Source: Dermatemys mawii (lineage: Eukaryota; Chordata; Testudines; Dermatemydidae). Taken from it: DNA of 64,000 nucleotides. A program made the position numbers and the translations under genes. Positions 22,560 through 34,318 of this stretch are shown here, one piece after another (the stretch's first letter is position 1; the number at the start of each line of letters is the position of its first letter). The notes below the pieces were generated by a model, which was given only the letters and a program-made list of their open reading frames with translations, was not told where the DNA came from and did not search any database. The stretch covers positions 21,492,124 to 21,556,123 of the forward strand of contig ML677348.1 of the NCBI GenBank assembly GCA_007922305.1. Reading direction: 5' to 3'.

Positions 22560-23371
22560 CAGCCCCACTCCTGAGCCCTGTTGGCCTGAAACAGCTGACC
22601 TGGGCCAGCCACAGCCCATGCCATGGATCTTTTATTCCAGTGTAGAGGTACCCTATGAGAGCAGTACCTACGGTCTCCTTAAGTACAGTCTGTATCCATG
22701 TTGGTCATTAGATGGTTTCAGTACCGGGAAGATACCACACTTCTCAAATGGTCTTGGCACCTCCCAAGACATCCTCATTGGTTCTTTCGACACCAGTAAG
22801 TGCCTGAACTCCTGCAGTATCATGTGGGGTTTGAGGAATGGGGCTCCATTCCCCTGTCAGTGGTATGGGCAGATAGAATCCCTGCAAGCCTTTTCTGGCA
22901 GAAGTAGCCAGGACCAGAGTCCCCTTGTTAATGGGTATCGAATGCTTCTCAGTACCAAGACAAGCTTGATCACTGAGGTGAGACCTTTTCCCAGTAATGC
23001 TCAACTCTCTAACACCTTCAGAATGGAGGGGCTCCCCCTTTTGAATTTTTTTCTGATTCACATATTTCAGTCCAAGAGTCCCCTATTCATCAGCTAAAGG
23101 AATTCCTTCTTGACACTTCTGAGAAGGGGGAATTACATCAAAGATAAACCCGTACCTACCCAACCTGGTTTGAGCACCAGTGGATGCCACCTCCCCAGTG
23201 TTCATACTAGGATCCTTAGGCTGCATATCAGCAACAATTTTCCCATACCTCTAGTCTCTTTCACTTGGACTACAGAGGGAGAACTCATCCTCCTCCATCC
23301 ACATCCCTCCTCAGGTACAAGAGTCTTTTGAGGAGTAGGAAGCCAGGACAGATAAAGAGGTTACTCTGCAA

Positions 23372-24345
23372 GTGAATATTTCTTCATCTTCACCAGATGA
23401 GATGGTTATACCTCCCCCAGTTGATGACTTTAAACACTTGCAGGAGCTAATAAAATGCATTACAGATTCCTTACAAATCCCATTGGAATCAATCAAAAAG
23501 CTGCAATATAAGCTCCTGGATATGCTCCTGCAGTGGAGGGATAGCTCAGTGGTTTGAGCATTGGCCTCCTAAATCCAAGCTTGTGAGCTCAATCCTTGAT
23601 GGGGCCATTTAGAGGTATGGGGTAAAAGTAGGGATTGGTCCTGTTTTGAGCAGTAGGTTGGACTAGATGACCTCCTGAGGTCCCTTCCAGCTCTGTGATT
23701 CTCTATCCTTCAATTGACTCACTTCACCAGGGTTGCCCTCCCTTTCAATGAGACTCTTGAATCCTAGCAGATCCCTGTGTTGGTACCACCAATGCATAAA
23801 AAGGCCAAAAGAAAATCTGTCCCAGTTAAGGATTCTGAATTTTTGTTTACCTATCCAGTACCAAACTCCCTGATTGTGGAGGCAATGAATGGTCATGGAT
23901 GACAATACTAGGGAAAAAAAAACATATGAGAGGGAACAAAAACATCTAGATCTATTTCTGCAGAAAGACCTACTCTTTCCTCGCTCTTCAATTCAGAATT
24001 GTGAACTATCAAGTTTTCATGGCAAAGTACAACCACTCAAATTATGCCAAGTTTACCACCTTTATTGAGCAGCTGCCAGCTGAACAGTGTGAACAGTTTT
24101 AGGCTTTTAAAAATGAGGGCAAACTGTTATCCAGCAAGGCCTGTATTGATGTTCTAGCTGTGACCAACACTGCTGCTCGATCCATATCTACGACAGTAGG
24201 CATGCGGAAGGTGTCCCGGCTCCAGCTGTCCAGATTCCCAAAGGAGGTCCAGAACACAGTTGAGGACTTCCCTCCTATGGTCTCATACTGTTCACTCAAT
24301 GCACTGAATCCTTGCGTATCCTTAAGGATTTCAGAGCCATCTTGA
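23372..24345 (+). pseudogene. DIRS gag-like remnant (element B)
   Basis: SSSPDEMVIPPPVDDFKHLQ (23380 on) matches the SSSPDEAITAPPP region of element A. TNTAARSISTTVGMRKVSR and FPKEVQNTVEDFPPMV (24160-24285) match the helical region of element A at 17530-17660. The frames are interrupted by the SINE and several stops. Confidence 0.75.
23535..23707 (+). mobile_element. Tortoise-type tRNA-derived SINE with CR1-like tail
   Basis: GGAGGGATAGCTCAGTGG carries Pol III box A (TAGCTCAGTGG, 23542-23552) and a degenerate box B (GAGCTCAATCC, 23585-23595). The tail GACTAGATGACCTCCTGAGG and CCCTTCCAGCTCTGTGATTC equals the CR1 3' end seen at 8594-8763. This is the structure described for tortoise Pol III SINEs, whose shared 3' end lets CR1 machinery copy them. 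Inserted in DIRS gag. Confidence 0.9.
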
Positions 24346-24719
24346 GATCCCTTAGGATGTGCACACCTACAGGCAAATTAAACTTTAGCAGATCCCAAAC
24401 AACAGAGAGATCCCACCACACTCAAAGTTTCAGAGGCCTTATGAGCCACCCTGGAAGAAATCAAGGTTCCAGAGCAGGAGACCATCTACTTCTTCTGTGT
24501 CCACTGTTGAGCATCTATTATCATCTAAATGACAGTTTTGACAGGCTGGTTGAGGACCCGGAATAACTCCATGAAACTGAGCTGCAACTCTCTTCCTTTG
24601 GAGACAGTCTCTTCCACTTTCAATCCTGATGGGAGCAAATGTTGTCAGCCAAATAGGTGCTGGAGGTTATAAGACTGGGGTACTTCATCCATTTTATCTT
24701 CTTCTCCTCTATATACACC

Positions 24720-25420
24720 TCTGTTCTTCGTATCGCTTCAGGAATACCTCTCACAAGCACCTTTTAAAGCAGGAAGTAGACTCCATTCTGCACATAGGAG
24801 TTGTAGAACAACTTGCAGTTCAGCAATGGGGAGGGCCTTTTCCTCCAACTATTTTTGGGTCATGAAGAGGAATGGGGGATGGAGACTGATCTTGGCTGTA
24901 AAACTCCTAAACAACTTTGTGAAATCAGAAAAATTCAGGATGGTGACTCTCACAGATATAATTTCATCATTACACCTGCAGGACTGGTTTTCAGCCCTCC
25001 ATTCTTCATGATGTCTATTTTCATATTGCAATTTATCCATCTTACAAATAATTCCTGAAGTTTTTGCTGGGTCAGGGTCACTTCCAGTATCATGTAATTC
25101 CTTTTGGCCTTTCTTTTGCCCCAAGAGTATCCTTGAACATATTGGCAGTGGTTGCAGATTACCTTCCACACGTCGGGATGAACTGGCTACTCAAGGGCCA
25201 ATCTTATAAGGTTTTTTGCTGCCATAAAGATAAGATTACTGTTCTGTGAGCTAGGTTTGCAGCTCAATATCGAGAAATCCACTTTGAGGCTGGTACAAAG
25301 ACTAGAGTTCATAGAAGCATCCGTAGATGCAATATCAGCCCAGACTTATCTTCCCTCTGACAGATTCTTGATGTTAACAAATCTCATCTCAAAGATTCAA
25401 ATCAGCCCACAGACATCAAT
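24720..25420 (+). pseudogene. DIRS reverse transcriptase remnant
   Basis: Recognisable pieces include HFQYHVIPFGLSFAPRV (25079-25129), the QY.V.PFGL..AP block of DIRS RT, followed by LKGQS and, near 25285, LRLVQRLEFI. The stretch where the catalytic aspartate pair should lie, before LKGQS, reads HVGMNWLLKGQ, so the YxDD motif is missing. Inactive. Confidence 0.75.
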
Positions 25421-25499
25421 AAGAATTTGTCTTTAACTATTCACACATATGGCAGCTTGCACCTTTGCGACAAACATGCCAGGCTCTGCTTTTGATGTT

Positions 25500-26280
25500 T
25501 TGGGCTGGCTCAGGACTGTATATATACTCCAAACAAACATAGCCTGAACAAGCTGGTGTTGGTCCCTTCCCAGGCATGAAAGTCTCTCGGTGGAAAGATC
25601 CAGATAATGTTTGCATGGGATTTCATTTTTCAACTTTCTCCATCACCATAACAACAGATGCAATCCTGGGGAGCTGGGGTGGAGAGGCGCATTTAGGGAC
25701 CTCCACTACTCTGAGCAAATGGTGTGCCTAAGAGGCATGGCTACCTATCGGCCTGCTCAAGCTGAGGGCAGACAGGAATGCTTGTATCCATTTCCCGCTT
25801 TTAATCAGAGACAGGTTCATAAAGATCTGGACAAACAACATAGCCTTGCATGTTTTATATCAATTGACAAGAAGGGATCAGATCTCCTTCCCTTTGCGCT
25901 GAAGTGATAAAGCTCTGGAACTGGTGAACAGTCAATTGCATTCTAATCTCAGCAGTTTATCTCCCAGGGAATAAAACAGGATAGTGAATGACCTCAGATG
26001 ACACTTCTCCCACACCTATGCTGGGAGTTAGTTTCCTGGATTTTCAATCAAATCTTTCTGGGTTGGAGATTTCCAGAAATAGATCTCTTTTCCATGGTTA
26101 AAAACAGGAAATGTAAAGACACTTTTGCTTGGGAAAGGAGGGGAGTGGTAGGCCCTTTCTCATTGGGAAATGCCTTCCTTCTTCAGTGGGCAAGAGGCCT
26201 TCTATATGCATTTCCACCAGCATCCTGGATTCTGAAAGTGATAAACAAAATCAAGCAAGATCATATTAATAGTTCCAACG
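25500..26280 (+). pseudogene. DIRS RNase H / connection remnant
   Basis: Around 25655-25690 a decayed TDASLxGWG-like block (TTDAILGSWGG in broken frame). Around 26060-26240 DLFSMV...CKDTFAWER, SLGNAFLLQWARGLLYAFPP corresponds to the DLFAT...AYAFPP block downstream of RNase H in DIRS elements. Assigned from family memory. Confidence 0.7.
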
Positions 26281-26439
26281 TGGCCCAGACAGATATGTCA
26301 GGTAATCAGCCTTCCACCCAGGCCTCATTTTCTTTCTCAGGATGCTAGTAGGATTCTTCACCCCAGTCTGAAGATTCTTCGTCTCAAAGTTTGGCTCCTC
26401 AAAGGTTTGTGGAAATGGAATCTACTTGTTCTGAGAAGG

Positions 26440-27390
26440 TATGATAGGTGTTATTGAACAGTAGGAAAGATTCCACAAGCTATATTTACCATCACAGGTG
26501 GAAAAGATTCCGCCTTCCGTGTGTCCAGAGACATTTTCCATCTGCTCACTCTTCCCTTTCCATACTTCTAGATTACCTCCTGGAGACCCAAAAGTCAGAA
26601 CTATCTATGAGTTCTATCAGGGACCACTTGGTGGTTGTAATTGCCTTTCATTCGCTGTTTGAGAGATTCTCCATTTTCGCTCATCCCACAACTGTAAGGT
26701 CGGAGACCTTTCCCCTCCAGTTAAGGAACCCACACTGATTTAGGATTTGAATTCAGGATTAATGGATCCTCCTTTTGAGCCAATGGCAGCAACATCCCTC
26801 ATTAATTGATCTCTGAAAATGGCCTTGTTGGTGCCTGTTACCGCTACCCAAAGGTTTAGAGGAAGAGTCTCTAATGGTGGTGTGCCCTCCATTTACAGTT
26901 TTTTCAAGGACAAAGTTTTGTTATATCCAACCCCAAATTTTTATCCAAGGTGTCATCCAGGTTTCACATCAACCAAGTATTTTTCCCCCAAGGCTGCATA
27001 AGTCCAGAGAGGAGGCTGTTTTGCACACTTTGGGTGTTAGAAGGGCATTAGCCTTTCATTTGGACAGAACTAAGTCATTTAGAAAATCACCAGAATATTT
27101 GTGTCCCTTGCTGATAGGTCTAAAGATTTGGCAGTTTCCACCTAGGGATGCTCCAGGGGGATTTCTGATTATACTATGTAACTGCAGACATAGAGCTGCC
27201 TCCTAGGGTATTGGCCCATTCCACAAGATCTCTCTATATATATCTATGGCATTATTCGAGAGGATTCCTGTTCTGGACATTTCTAAGGCTGCCACTTGGA
27301 CCTCCATATATACCTTTTCCAAGCATTCTGCAGTGGTCCAGTCTTCTAGATTGGAAATGTTATCTTGTCTCAAGTCTTGAACTTAGTTCC
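26440..27390 (+). pseudogene. DIRS tyrosine recombinase remnant
   Basis: Pieces in order: YHHRWKRFRLPCVQ (26475 on, N-terminal core-binding type), SILLDYLLETQKSELSMSSI (26557 on), an RRALAFHLDRTKSFRKS block (27040 on), and ISKAATWTSIYTFSKH (27278 on), the C-terminal helix region that carries H/W and the tyrosine in this family. No intact open frame. Confidence 0.7.
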
Positions 27391-27437
27391 AAAGGCTCCC
27401 CTCCTCCACTGGGGGTATTGTTCAGTAGTCACCTGAA

Positions 27438-27540
27438 GTGGCGCACCCATAAGGACACTACTTTAAAAAGAAGGAGAGGTTACTCACCTTGTGCAGTAAC
27501 TGGAGTTCTTCAAGATATATGTCCATATGGGTGCTTCACC
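27438..27540. repeat. DIRS 3' terminal inverted repeat zone
   Basis: GGCGCACCCATAAGGACAC (27442 on) is inverted relative to GTCCATATGGGTGCTTCACC (27521-27540), with GGTTACTCACCTTGTGCAGT between them. This layout is typical of DIRS 3' ends in turtles. Confidence 0.65.
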
Positions 27541-27649
27541 ACCTGCACTCCTTTCTTTCTGCTTTGGAGTTGCCTCTGGAGGCATTGGAATGGAGAGTGG
27601 TTTGCCCAAGTAGCCTAGAATTCCTGCTTATCTGTAAGGAGTTAAGAAG

Positions 27650-28705
27650 CTAAAAGAAACCTGGTTGGCACCTGACCAAAAGAACCAATGGGGACCGAAG
27701 ATGCTTTCAATCCTGGGAGGAGGGAAAGTGCTTTTGTCTGTGTCTCTCCTTTGCTTTGGGATTTCAAAGGAGCCAGACCCATTTCTTCTCTCCATCTATC
27801 TATAACCTTTCTAAACAGCAATTAGTAAGTAATTTAGCCAGGCAAGGCTGTAGCTTATATTTGTTTTTTCACTTGTGAATTTCTCAGGTTTTTTGGGAGA
27901 TATCCTGTGTTTTCTCTGTACTTTGAGCTCAGCAGAGGGGGGAGGAATTCCTCTGTGGTATGGGTTTTCCTTTAATTCTTTTTATGATTGCAAAGTGTTT
28001 TTCCACTGATTCCTATAGAGATTTTGTTTCTTCTTTTTCCTTTAATTAAAATTCTTCTTTTAGGAATCTGACTGCTTTGTTTTCCATTGTGTAAGATCCA
28101 GGCTTTTGGATCAGGCTCACCTAGCAGAATCGGTGAGGGATTTTTCTCAAGCCTTTCCCAGGGATGAAGGTATAGGCTTGGGGGGATTTTTTGGAAAGAG
28201 AGGGGGCTCCAAGTGGCCCTGCCTCTGGTTCTTGGGGTGTGTTTGGTGGTGGCACCATACTGTTCCAGACACAGGAAAAACTTGTGTCTTGGGAAAGCTT
28301 TAACCTAAGATGGTAAAATAAGTTTAGGGGTTCTTTTCATGCGGGTCCCCACATCTTAACTCTAGAGTTCAGAGTGGGGAGAGAATCGCTGAGAAGCTCT
28401 ATATAGCCTCTGAGTGGGATACAGGGATACAGAAGGTGCATGCACTGGTCAAACAGTTGCTGCACAAGGTGAGTGTAACCTCTTCTTTCCAGTGTTCTTA
28501 CTCACTATCACTAGAATCTCTATTCTTTGATAATAAACCTATTCTTGCTTTCACTATAAATATTTTTAATACTGTGGTGTTAAGAAAGTGCTGATCCGGA
28601 GTTGAATCTTACAAGCTGGTGTGTAGTGTTCCTTTGAGAGCAGCAGACCTTGTAATGCTGTTGAATGCTCATTGGAAAGGGGAAATACTTAGTAAATAAA
28701 GTTAC
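27650..28705. repeat. Unclassified interspersed repeat, probable
   Basis: CTGGTTGGCACCTGACCAAA and the following 1 kb resemble a repeat I associate with turtle genomes, but class and ends cannot be fixed. TATATA and AATAAA-like motifs occur near the right end (AATAAA at 28694). No coding relic. Confidence 0.35.
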
Positions 28706-28757
28706 TGTGTGTCTATCACTACCCACACAGTATTGTATAGGTAGTGATAGGCACACA
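28706..28757. repeat. Short hairpin
   Basis: TGTGTGTCTATCACTACC (28706-28723) pairs with GGTAGTGATAGGCACACA (28740-28757) at 17 of 18 positions, loop 16 nt. Confidence 0.85.
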
Positions 28758-29003
28758 CAGACCTATCAACTGGTGTTGCTTGTGCTGCTAAAGCCTCATA
28801 GTTTCAGGAGGCTGATGCAGAGAAGCTGAAAATGAAAACTAGGCCTAAACCTGCCCCTGCCAACTGTCACTTGCTCTATATAGCCTCTACATCACTAGCA
28901 TCACTACCCTCTGCTTAGCAAGTGAGGTTCAGTGTAAGGTGACTCCCTCAATTAGGGCATATTAAGTACAGTTCTGCTGTCTGTTATGCTAACAATAAGG
29001 ATA

Positions 29004-29232
29004 AGGAGGTTAAGTCCATTAATGGCTATTAGCCAGGCTGGGTAAGGAATGGTGTCTCTAGCCTCTGTTTGTCAGAGCGGGGTGATGGATGGCAGGAGAG
29101 AGATGACTTGATCTTTACCTGTTAGGTTCACTCTCCGGGGCACCTGGCATTGGCCACTGTTGGTAGACAGGGTACTGGGCTCGATGGATCTTTGGTCTGA
29201 CCCAGTGCGGCCTTTCTTATGTTCTTATGATA
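29004..29232 (+). mobile_element. CR1 LINE 3' end
   Basis: GGAGGTTAAGTCCATTAATG through GGTCTGACCCAGTGCGGCC and the terminal TTCTTATGTTCTTATG tandem. One of the best-preserved CR1 tails in the window. Confidence 0.95.
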
Positions 29233-29239
29233 ATTACAT

Positions 29240-32200
29240 TTCACTGCTCCTGCATCTAAGGCTAAAGTCGATTTTAACCCAAAACACCAAAATCAATCTC
29301 TTTGGCAAGGCAGATCTGTTTGCTGATCACTGATGCAAAGTTGGTGTGTCTATGCAAACAGTCTGTTTCCAAGGTCTTTTCCCCCCAGTTCATCAACAGA
29401 TGGAAGAAGAGAGCTCATTCAGACCCTGGCTTACACTAGATAGATATATTTGTATGATTTAAGCAGATTACAACGATGCAAACTCTGCAGGTGCAAGAGA
29501 AGTCCTTTAGCTACAGTCTTCACTGTGTGGTTGAAATGGTCTGCTTCTGGCAGTATCTTGTGAAAGATCCTCTGAGAAGTCAGCATAACTCTTAATAGGG
29601 AGTTGTATTTTACTTTTTTCAATGCAGAGCTTTCCAAGGTACAGGTAGTTGTTGAAATCAGTTGCATGCTAGTCATCAGTATCTAGCAAGGGCCCTACTA
29701 GACTTTACAATAGTAAGTTTTAGTGTAGCTTTGAGTCTTTATATTTGACAGCCAGGCCTATTTATAGGTCTTAGATGTTTCTCACCTGCCCCAGCCTTGA
29801 CTTCTGTTGTGGTTGTGGTTTTTGTTTGCTTGGTAGTGAAGACATTTATGTTTTCTGGAGAGTAGGTTAAAAGGAAATGATGAAATGTTATTAGATAGCA
29901 ATAATAAAAAGATTTAAATCAAAATGTTAAGTCAAGAATCTTAGATACATTTGAAAATGCATTATAAAGAACTACTTGCTGTAAATTGTGTCCTTCATTC
30001 TAAATGAATTCCAGAACCCCTCTAGTTAAATGACTGACTTTTTCCATCTGTGCTGCCATAACAGCATCTTGTGGATAATTATTTATGAACATTACTCCTG
30101 TTATAAATTGTGAAGTACAATTTAAATCGGCAATAAAAGCTGCAAAAATCATTAGAACAATTAACCAGCTTGCTAGAACATTCACCGCTGTGGATCTTGC
30201 TTTGGGAAGTTAACTAATAAACCTGTTATTAACCACTGATGAGGAGCCGTTTTGAAGAGATTATTGCTTAATTAATCTTTGTATAGAGCTAATAAGAATG
30301 TTAAATGGGTGCCTTGTTGGATTGGATTGTTAGTATAGAATGCATGTACCCTTAGGCAAAATCTTAATCAATATGATATTAAAGTTAGCCATCCAACTAA
30401 GAGGCTATTTTAGTCATTTAGAATGAAAAAGACTAATAATTTCATTAATAACTTGATAAGATTCAGTGGCTCCCTGTATGTGAATTATTATGGTCTTCCT
30501 GAAGGTCTTCTGCCATCTCCTTTAGAAAGAAAGCTATATTAAAATCCTTATTTAGATTTAATATTTTTTCATCTATCCCTTCTGTTGCAGCATAAATTTA
30601 ACTTGTCACACTTATCTGTAGCAAGCAGGCTACAAAGGGGAGGAAAGTAGCAACTGAAGCCAATGCTAATGTCATTCATTCATTTAGCCCCCCGCCCCCA
30701 AACACACACCCCAAAAAAATCAGAAATCTGTTCATATTAGTAAATGAGATGAACATCATAGCTGATACAGTTTGATGCTTGGAGTGACCAGGCTGTTCTG
30801 GTTTTCCTTACTGTTTTTAATGGCAAGGGCTCGGGACGTAGCAGTGTGTCGGTATTTACATTATTAACCCCTATGTTCAAAGGCTTAAGATTCAGTGTGT
30901 GGGGAAAGTTATTTAATGTCTTTGTCTTTAACTCCTATTTACATATGTTTTACGTCTTGGGAGAGAGGAGGAGCAGAATCCATAAAATGAAAGACTGAAA
31001 GGAAATAGTTTGTTGTTCTTGAATAGCTTGTGTCAGTAATTGAAAGCTGGCATGATTTAGTACTACTTTAAACTATTAGTCCACAATATTGAGTTAGGTC
31101 CTTACAAATCTCTACTTTATTTTAGAAATGTTTAAAGTATTTAATCAGCATATGAATGGTTTTCATTATCTTTAGTATATATGTTTCTCACATATTTAAA
31201 TAATTTATATAGTGTAAAATCAACTCAGTTATGGATTTACAAAATACAACTAAAGCTGTAACAGCTATTTCAGTTAAAAATACAGATGAACACATGGATC
31301 TGCAAATTTGTATTCTCTGAGGTAAGTTTCTACATTCTCTAAAGTGTTGCAGGTCTGAGGTGTAAAGTAAACCTACAAAGGCCTGGATTATTTACAGATA
31401 AAGGCTGAAAACTTATTGTTTAGTTGACTCCATTGTAACTAGACTTTGCAGCTCAAACTGCTTTATATTCTTTCCTTGATGCACACATAACTCTGAACAG
31501 CATCAATAGGATTGATGTACTCAGCAAAACAGAACACCATCCTAGAAAGGACCACCCACTCTTTAGTGGCTTTCTGTCCATATGGAAAAATTAAAAAAAT
31601 ATTCTAGCCTTAACTTCTTTCTTTGCATTGGTTGGAGGTGGCTCCTTCACCTAGTCTTTATCCATTAAACAGAAGTCTAATAGTTGCTAATGCATCACAT
31701 TGTAGTAGCATGATAATACCTTCTCAATTAGCGTATTCCTTGGAGACCTCTAAATAGTGCCTCGATTCATTACCAGCATCAAATGATCAATATGCCTAAC
31801 CAAAGTTAGCTGTACGTTGGATATCTCCCTTGAATTATTAAGGTGCTTTGTTAGCTCTAAGGGAGTACTGCATATTTCTGAATAGGTTCTTGTCCACCCT
31901 GAATTTATCATGTAGTAATATCAGCTGTGATTGCAGAGTTCCATAACACTTATTGTTCTTTTAAGGAGCAGTTCTTAGATGACGATCAGAAATAATATTT
32001 CGGTGAGTAAAGGATTTGTTCTCTGTGGGCAGGAGAACTGGAATTAATTGGAAAGTCATTGGCTAGCATAACGTATTTCTGTGCCTTTATCCTGACAGCA
32101 TCATGATTAATAGTAACCGTATGGAAGGAAAGTGCAGCTAATTTAGGGAAAGGGACTGGAATTCTCTGGAGACAATCTCTCACGGGTACCCACAGCATAT

Positions 32201-34315
32201 CCCCCTACATCAGAGATGTTATTTTTCACATCTCTCATTTTCTCTCTTCTTCCTGGTGACCTTTTAATGTACTAACTGAAGCTAATCTTATGCATACAAG
32301 CAGCATATTGACTTGACATGTTGGTTACAGATAATTAATACTGCACCAGTTGGACATATTCTCAATTATGATTTCTTCTGGCCATGTAGATATCAAACTG
32401 ACAAGCTTCCACCACAGACAAGAGTCTAAGAAGATGTATATAGGGATGCTAAATAGAAAAACCTTATATCAATAATATTACCAACCCCCCACCAGAAGCA
32501 ACTGGGATCATGCTGTCTTCAAATACATATTTGACCTATATAATATATGCACAGTTAAAGGTTTAGGTAAATAGACATATCGTCTTTGTTAATTAAGTGA
32601 AGCTCTTGACATTAACAGAACATGGGAGGCGAGTCCACTTATCTGTCAACTAACAGAGAGAGTTGTTTACAGCAGAAGCACTTGCCCTACCGGATTTTCA
32701 TTTCTACTAGTCGGTACCACTTACTGACCACATCTAAATGGACATCCATTTGCTTAGAAATATCATTTGCAAGTTAAATCTTTGCATGGTAAATCCAGCT
32801 ATAATGTCATTCTCTGCAGAGCTGCCAGTGGTATGCATAGCACAGTGGACCACTTCTTATGACTTCCTCTGTGCCATAGAGTTGGGGAATCATTGCGTTT
32901 ATTGGGGCTTATAGGCTCTTTATTGCAGTTGCTTCTGCTGATGATTCTGGCTTCCTGAAATAGCCCTTGCCCAGCTGAACTGGTGAAATTGAGAGCAGCC
33001 TGGTGCTATGTGTGTGTGTGTGTATCTCCAAGATCCACCATCCACTAGGCTGATCATATGTTTCTGTCTTCAGTGAGAACTCCTAGTGAATCTTCCAGGG
33101 GCAGCCTTCCTGTACATTTAGAGTTAAATCCATAAGGAACTGGAGACTATGCAATGGTTAAAGCTGCAAGGCTACAAGTAACTCAGCCAGCTTTTGCTTA
33201 CCTTCTCTGTAGGAGAGGGGAGTGCTGAATGGAGGTAGATAGAGGAGACAGGAAACAGGACAGAGGGAATGTGACAGAATGAATGTGGCCAGGAAAGAGA
33301 GTGAGGTGAGAGAAAAGGGTGGTTAGGCAGGGAAGTGGATGGGGTAAGTAGGATGATGCAGGAGGGAGAGAGGCAGAATAAGAAAAAGACAAAACATGGC
33401 AGAATGGATACCCTTTAATCTCTTCCCCAGGTGCCAAAACATTCCCATCTGCATCTCTTTGAAACTAGATGTCTACCAGTTTCCAGTGGTTATTTGGCTT
33501 GGAGTTGGGTAACTTCCAGATTAAATCCCTTTGTGTTTATTGCCTTCTTCCCCCGATTCTTTTTTTTCAGGTTATGTGCAAAGTCATTGCTGCCAACTCC
33601 CCACATCTAACTGTTTCTAGTTTCAGCGACTGTTCGATATAACATGATGGTTCCCAACTGAAACTTGCTTCTTGAAATACCGCCCTCCTTCACCCCTGTT
33701 GTTTTGCAAGTTTCACATTTTTAAGTGACCTTCAGATCTGATCAATTAAGTGTCCCTGCTGGATAGTTCTCTCTGACATTGAACATGCTGCAGTGTGGCA
33801 CTGTGCAATAAAAAGAGGAATTAACGGGCATTTAAATTCTGAAATTAATGGAGAGAGGTCTGAGTCGTCTGAACATCTGTTTCCAATGTTTTCAAGGGGG
33901 CCTTCAATTTTCTCTTGGTTTATAACCATGTAGTCATTATTCTTACTTGTGAGCTAGCAACGTCCTGTGTCTTGGAGCAGACACTGGGTGATGACAAAGC
34001 AGCCTAAATCATCTCATGGTATGTTTGTTTGTTTGGGGGCAATAGCAGGAGCAGCAGCATTTGGCAAATAATTTAACCACTTTGAACCTAGGAGTCTGCG
34101 TTACCTGAGCAGACTATCAGTCCATTGGGCGCAAAGTGTCAGCAGAGGATAATGCTTTTCCACAATGGATAGGGCAGGTTGGGCCAAGCTCAGGTCTGCG
34201 GCTCTCAGAGCAAATTCGGAGGAGTGTCAGAGAAAAATGTTCTTTACAAAAAATCATGTCTTCTCTTTCTTTTTAAACCCTGCCTGTGAATTTAATGCTC
34301 ATGAAAGAGGTCAGT
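29240..34315. other. Intergenic, repeat-poor
   Basis: About 5 kb without any transposon I can name; includes an AT-rich stretch with several TAATTA/ATTAAT words (29990-30560), a (TG)n run at about 33010-33025 and a GA-rich stretch near 33215-33390. No exon supported. Confidence 0.6.
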
Positions 34316-34318
34316 CCA

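Larger units (their letters stand above)
22600..27640 (+). mobile_element. DIRS-like retrotransposon B, decayed
   Basis: The order of coding relics is gag, reverse transcriptase, RNase H and tyrosine recombinase, followed by a terminal inverted-repeat zone. This order and the absence of LTRs identify a DIRS-type element. All frames have stops and shifts. A SINE lies inside gag (23535-23707). Boundaries are approximate. Confidence 0.8.

Noticed and set aside
23535..23610. Functional tRNA gene
   Set aside because: Box B is degenerate, the arms do not form a cloverleaf, and a CR1-like tail follows: it is a SINE.
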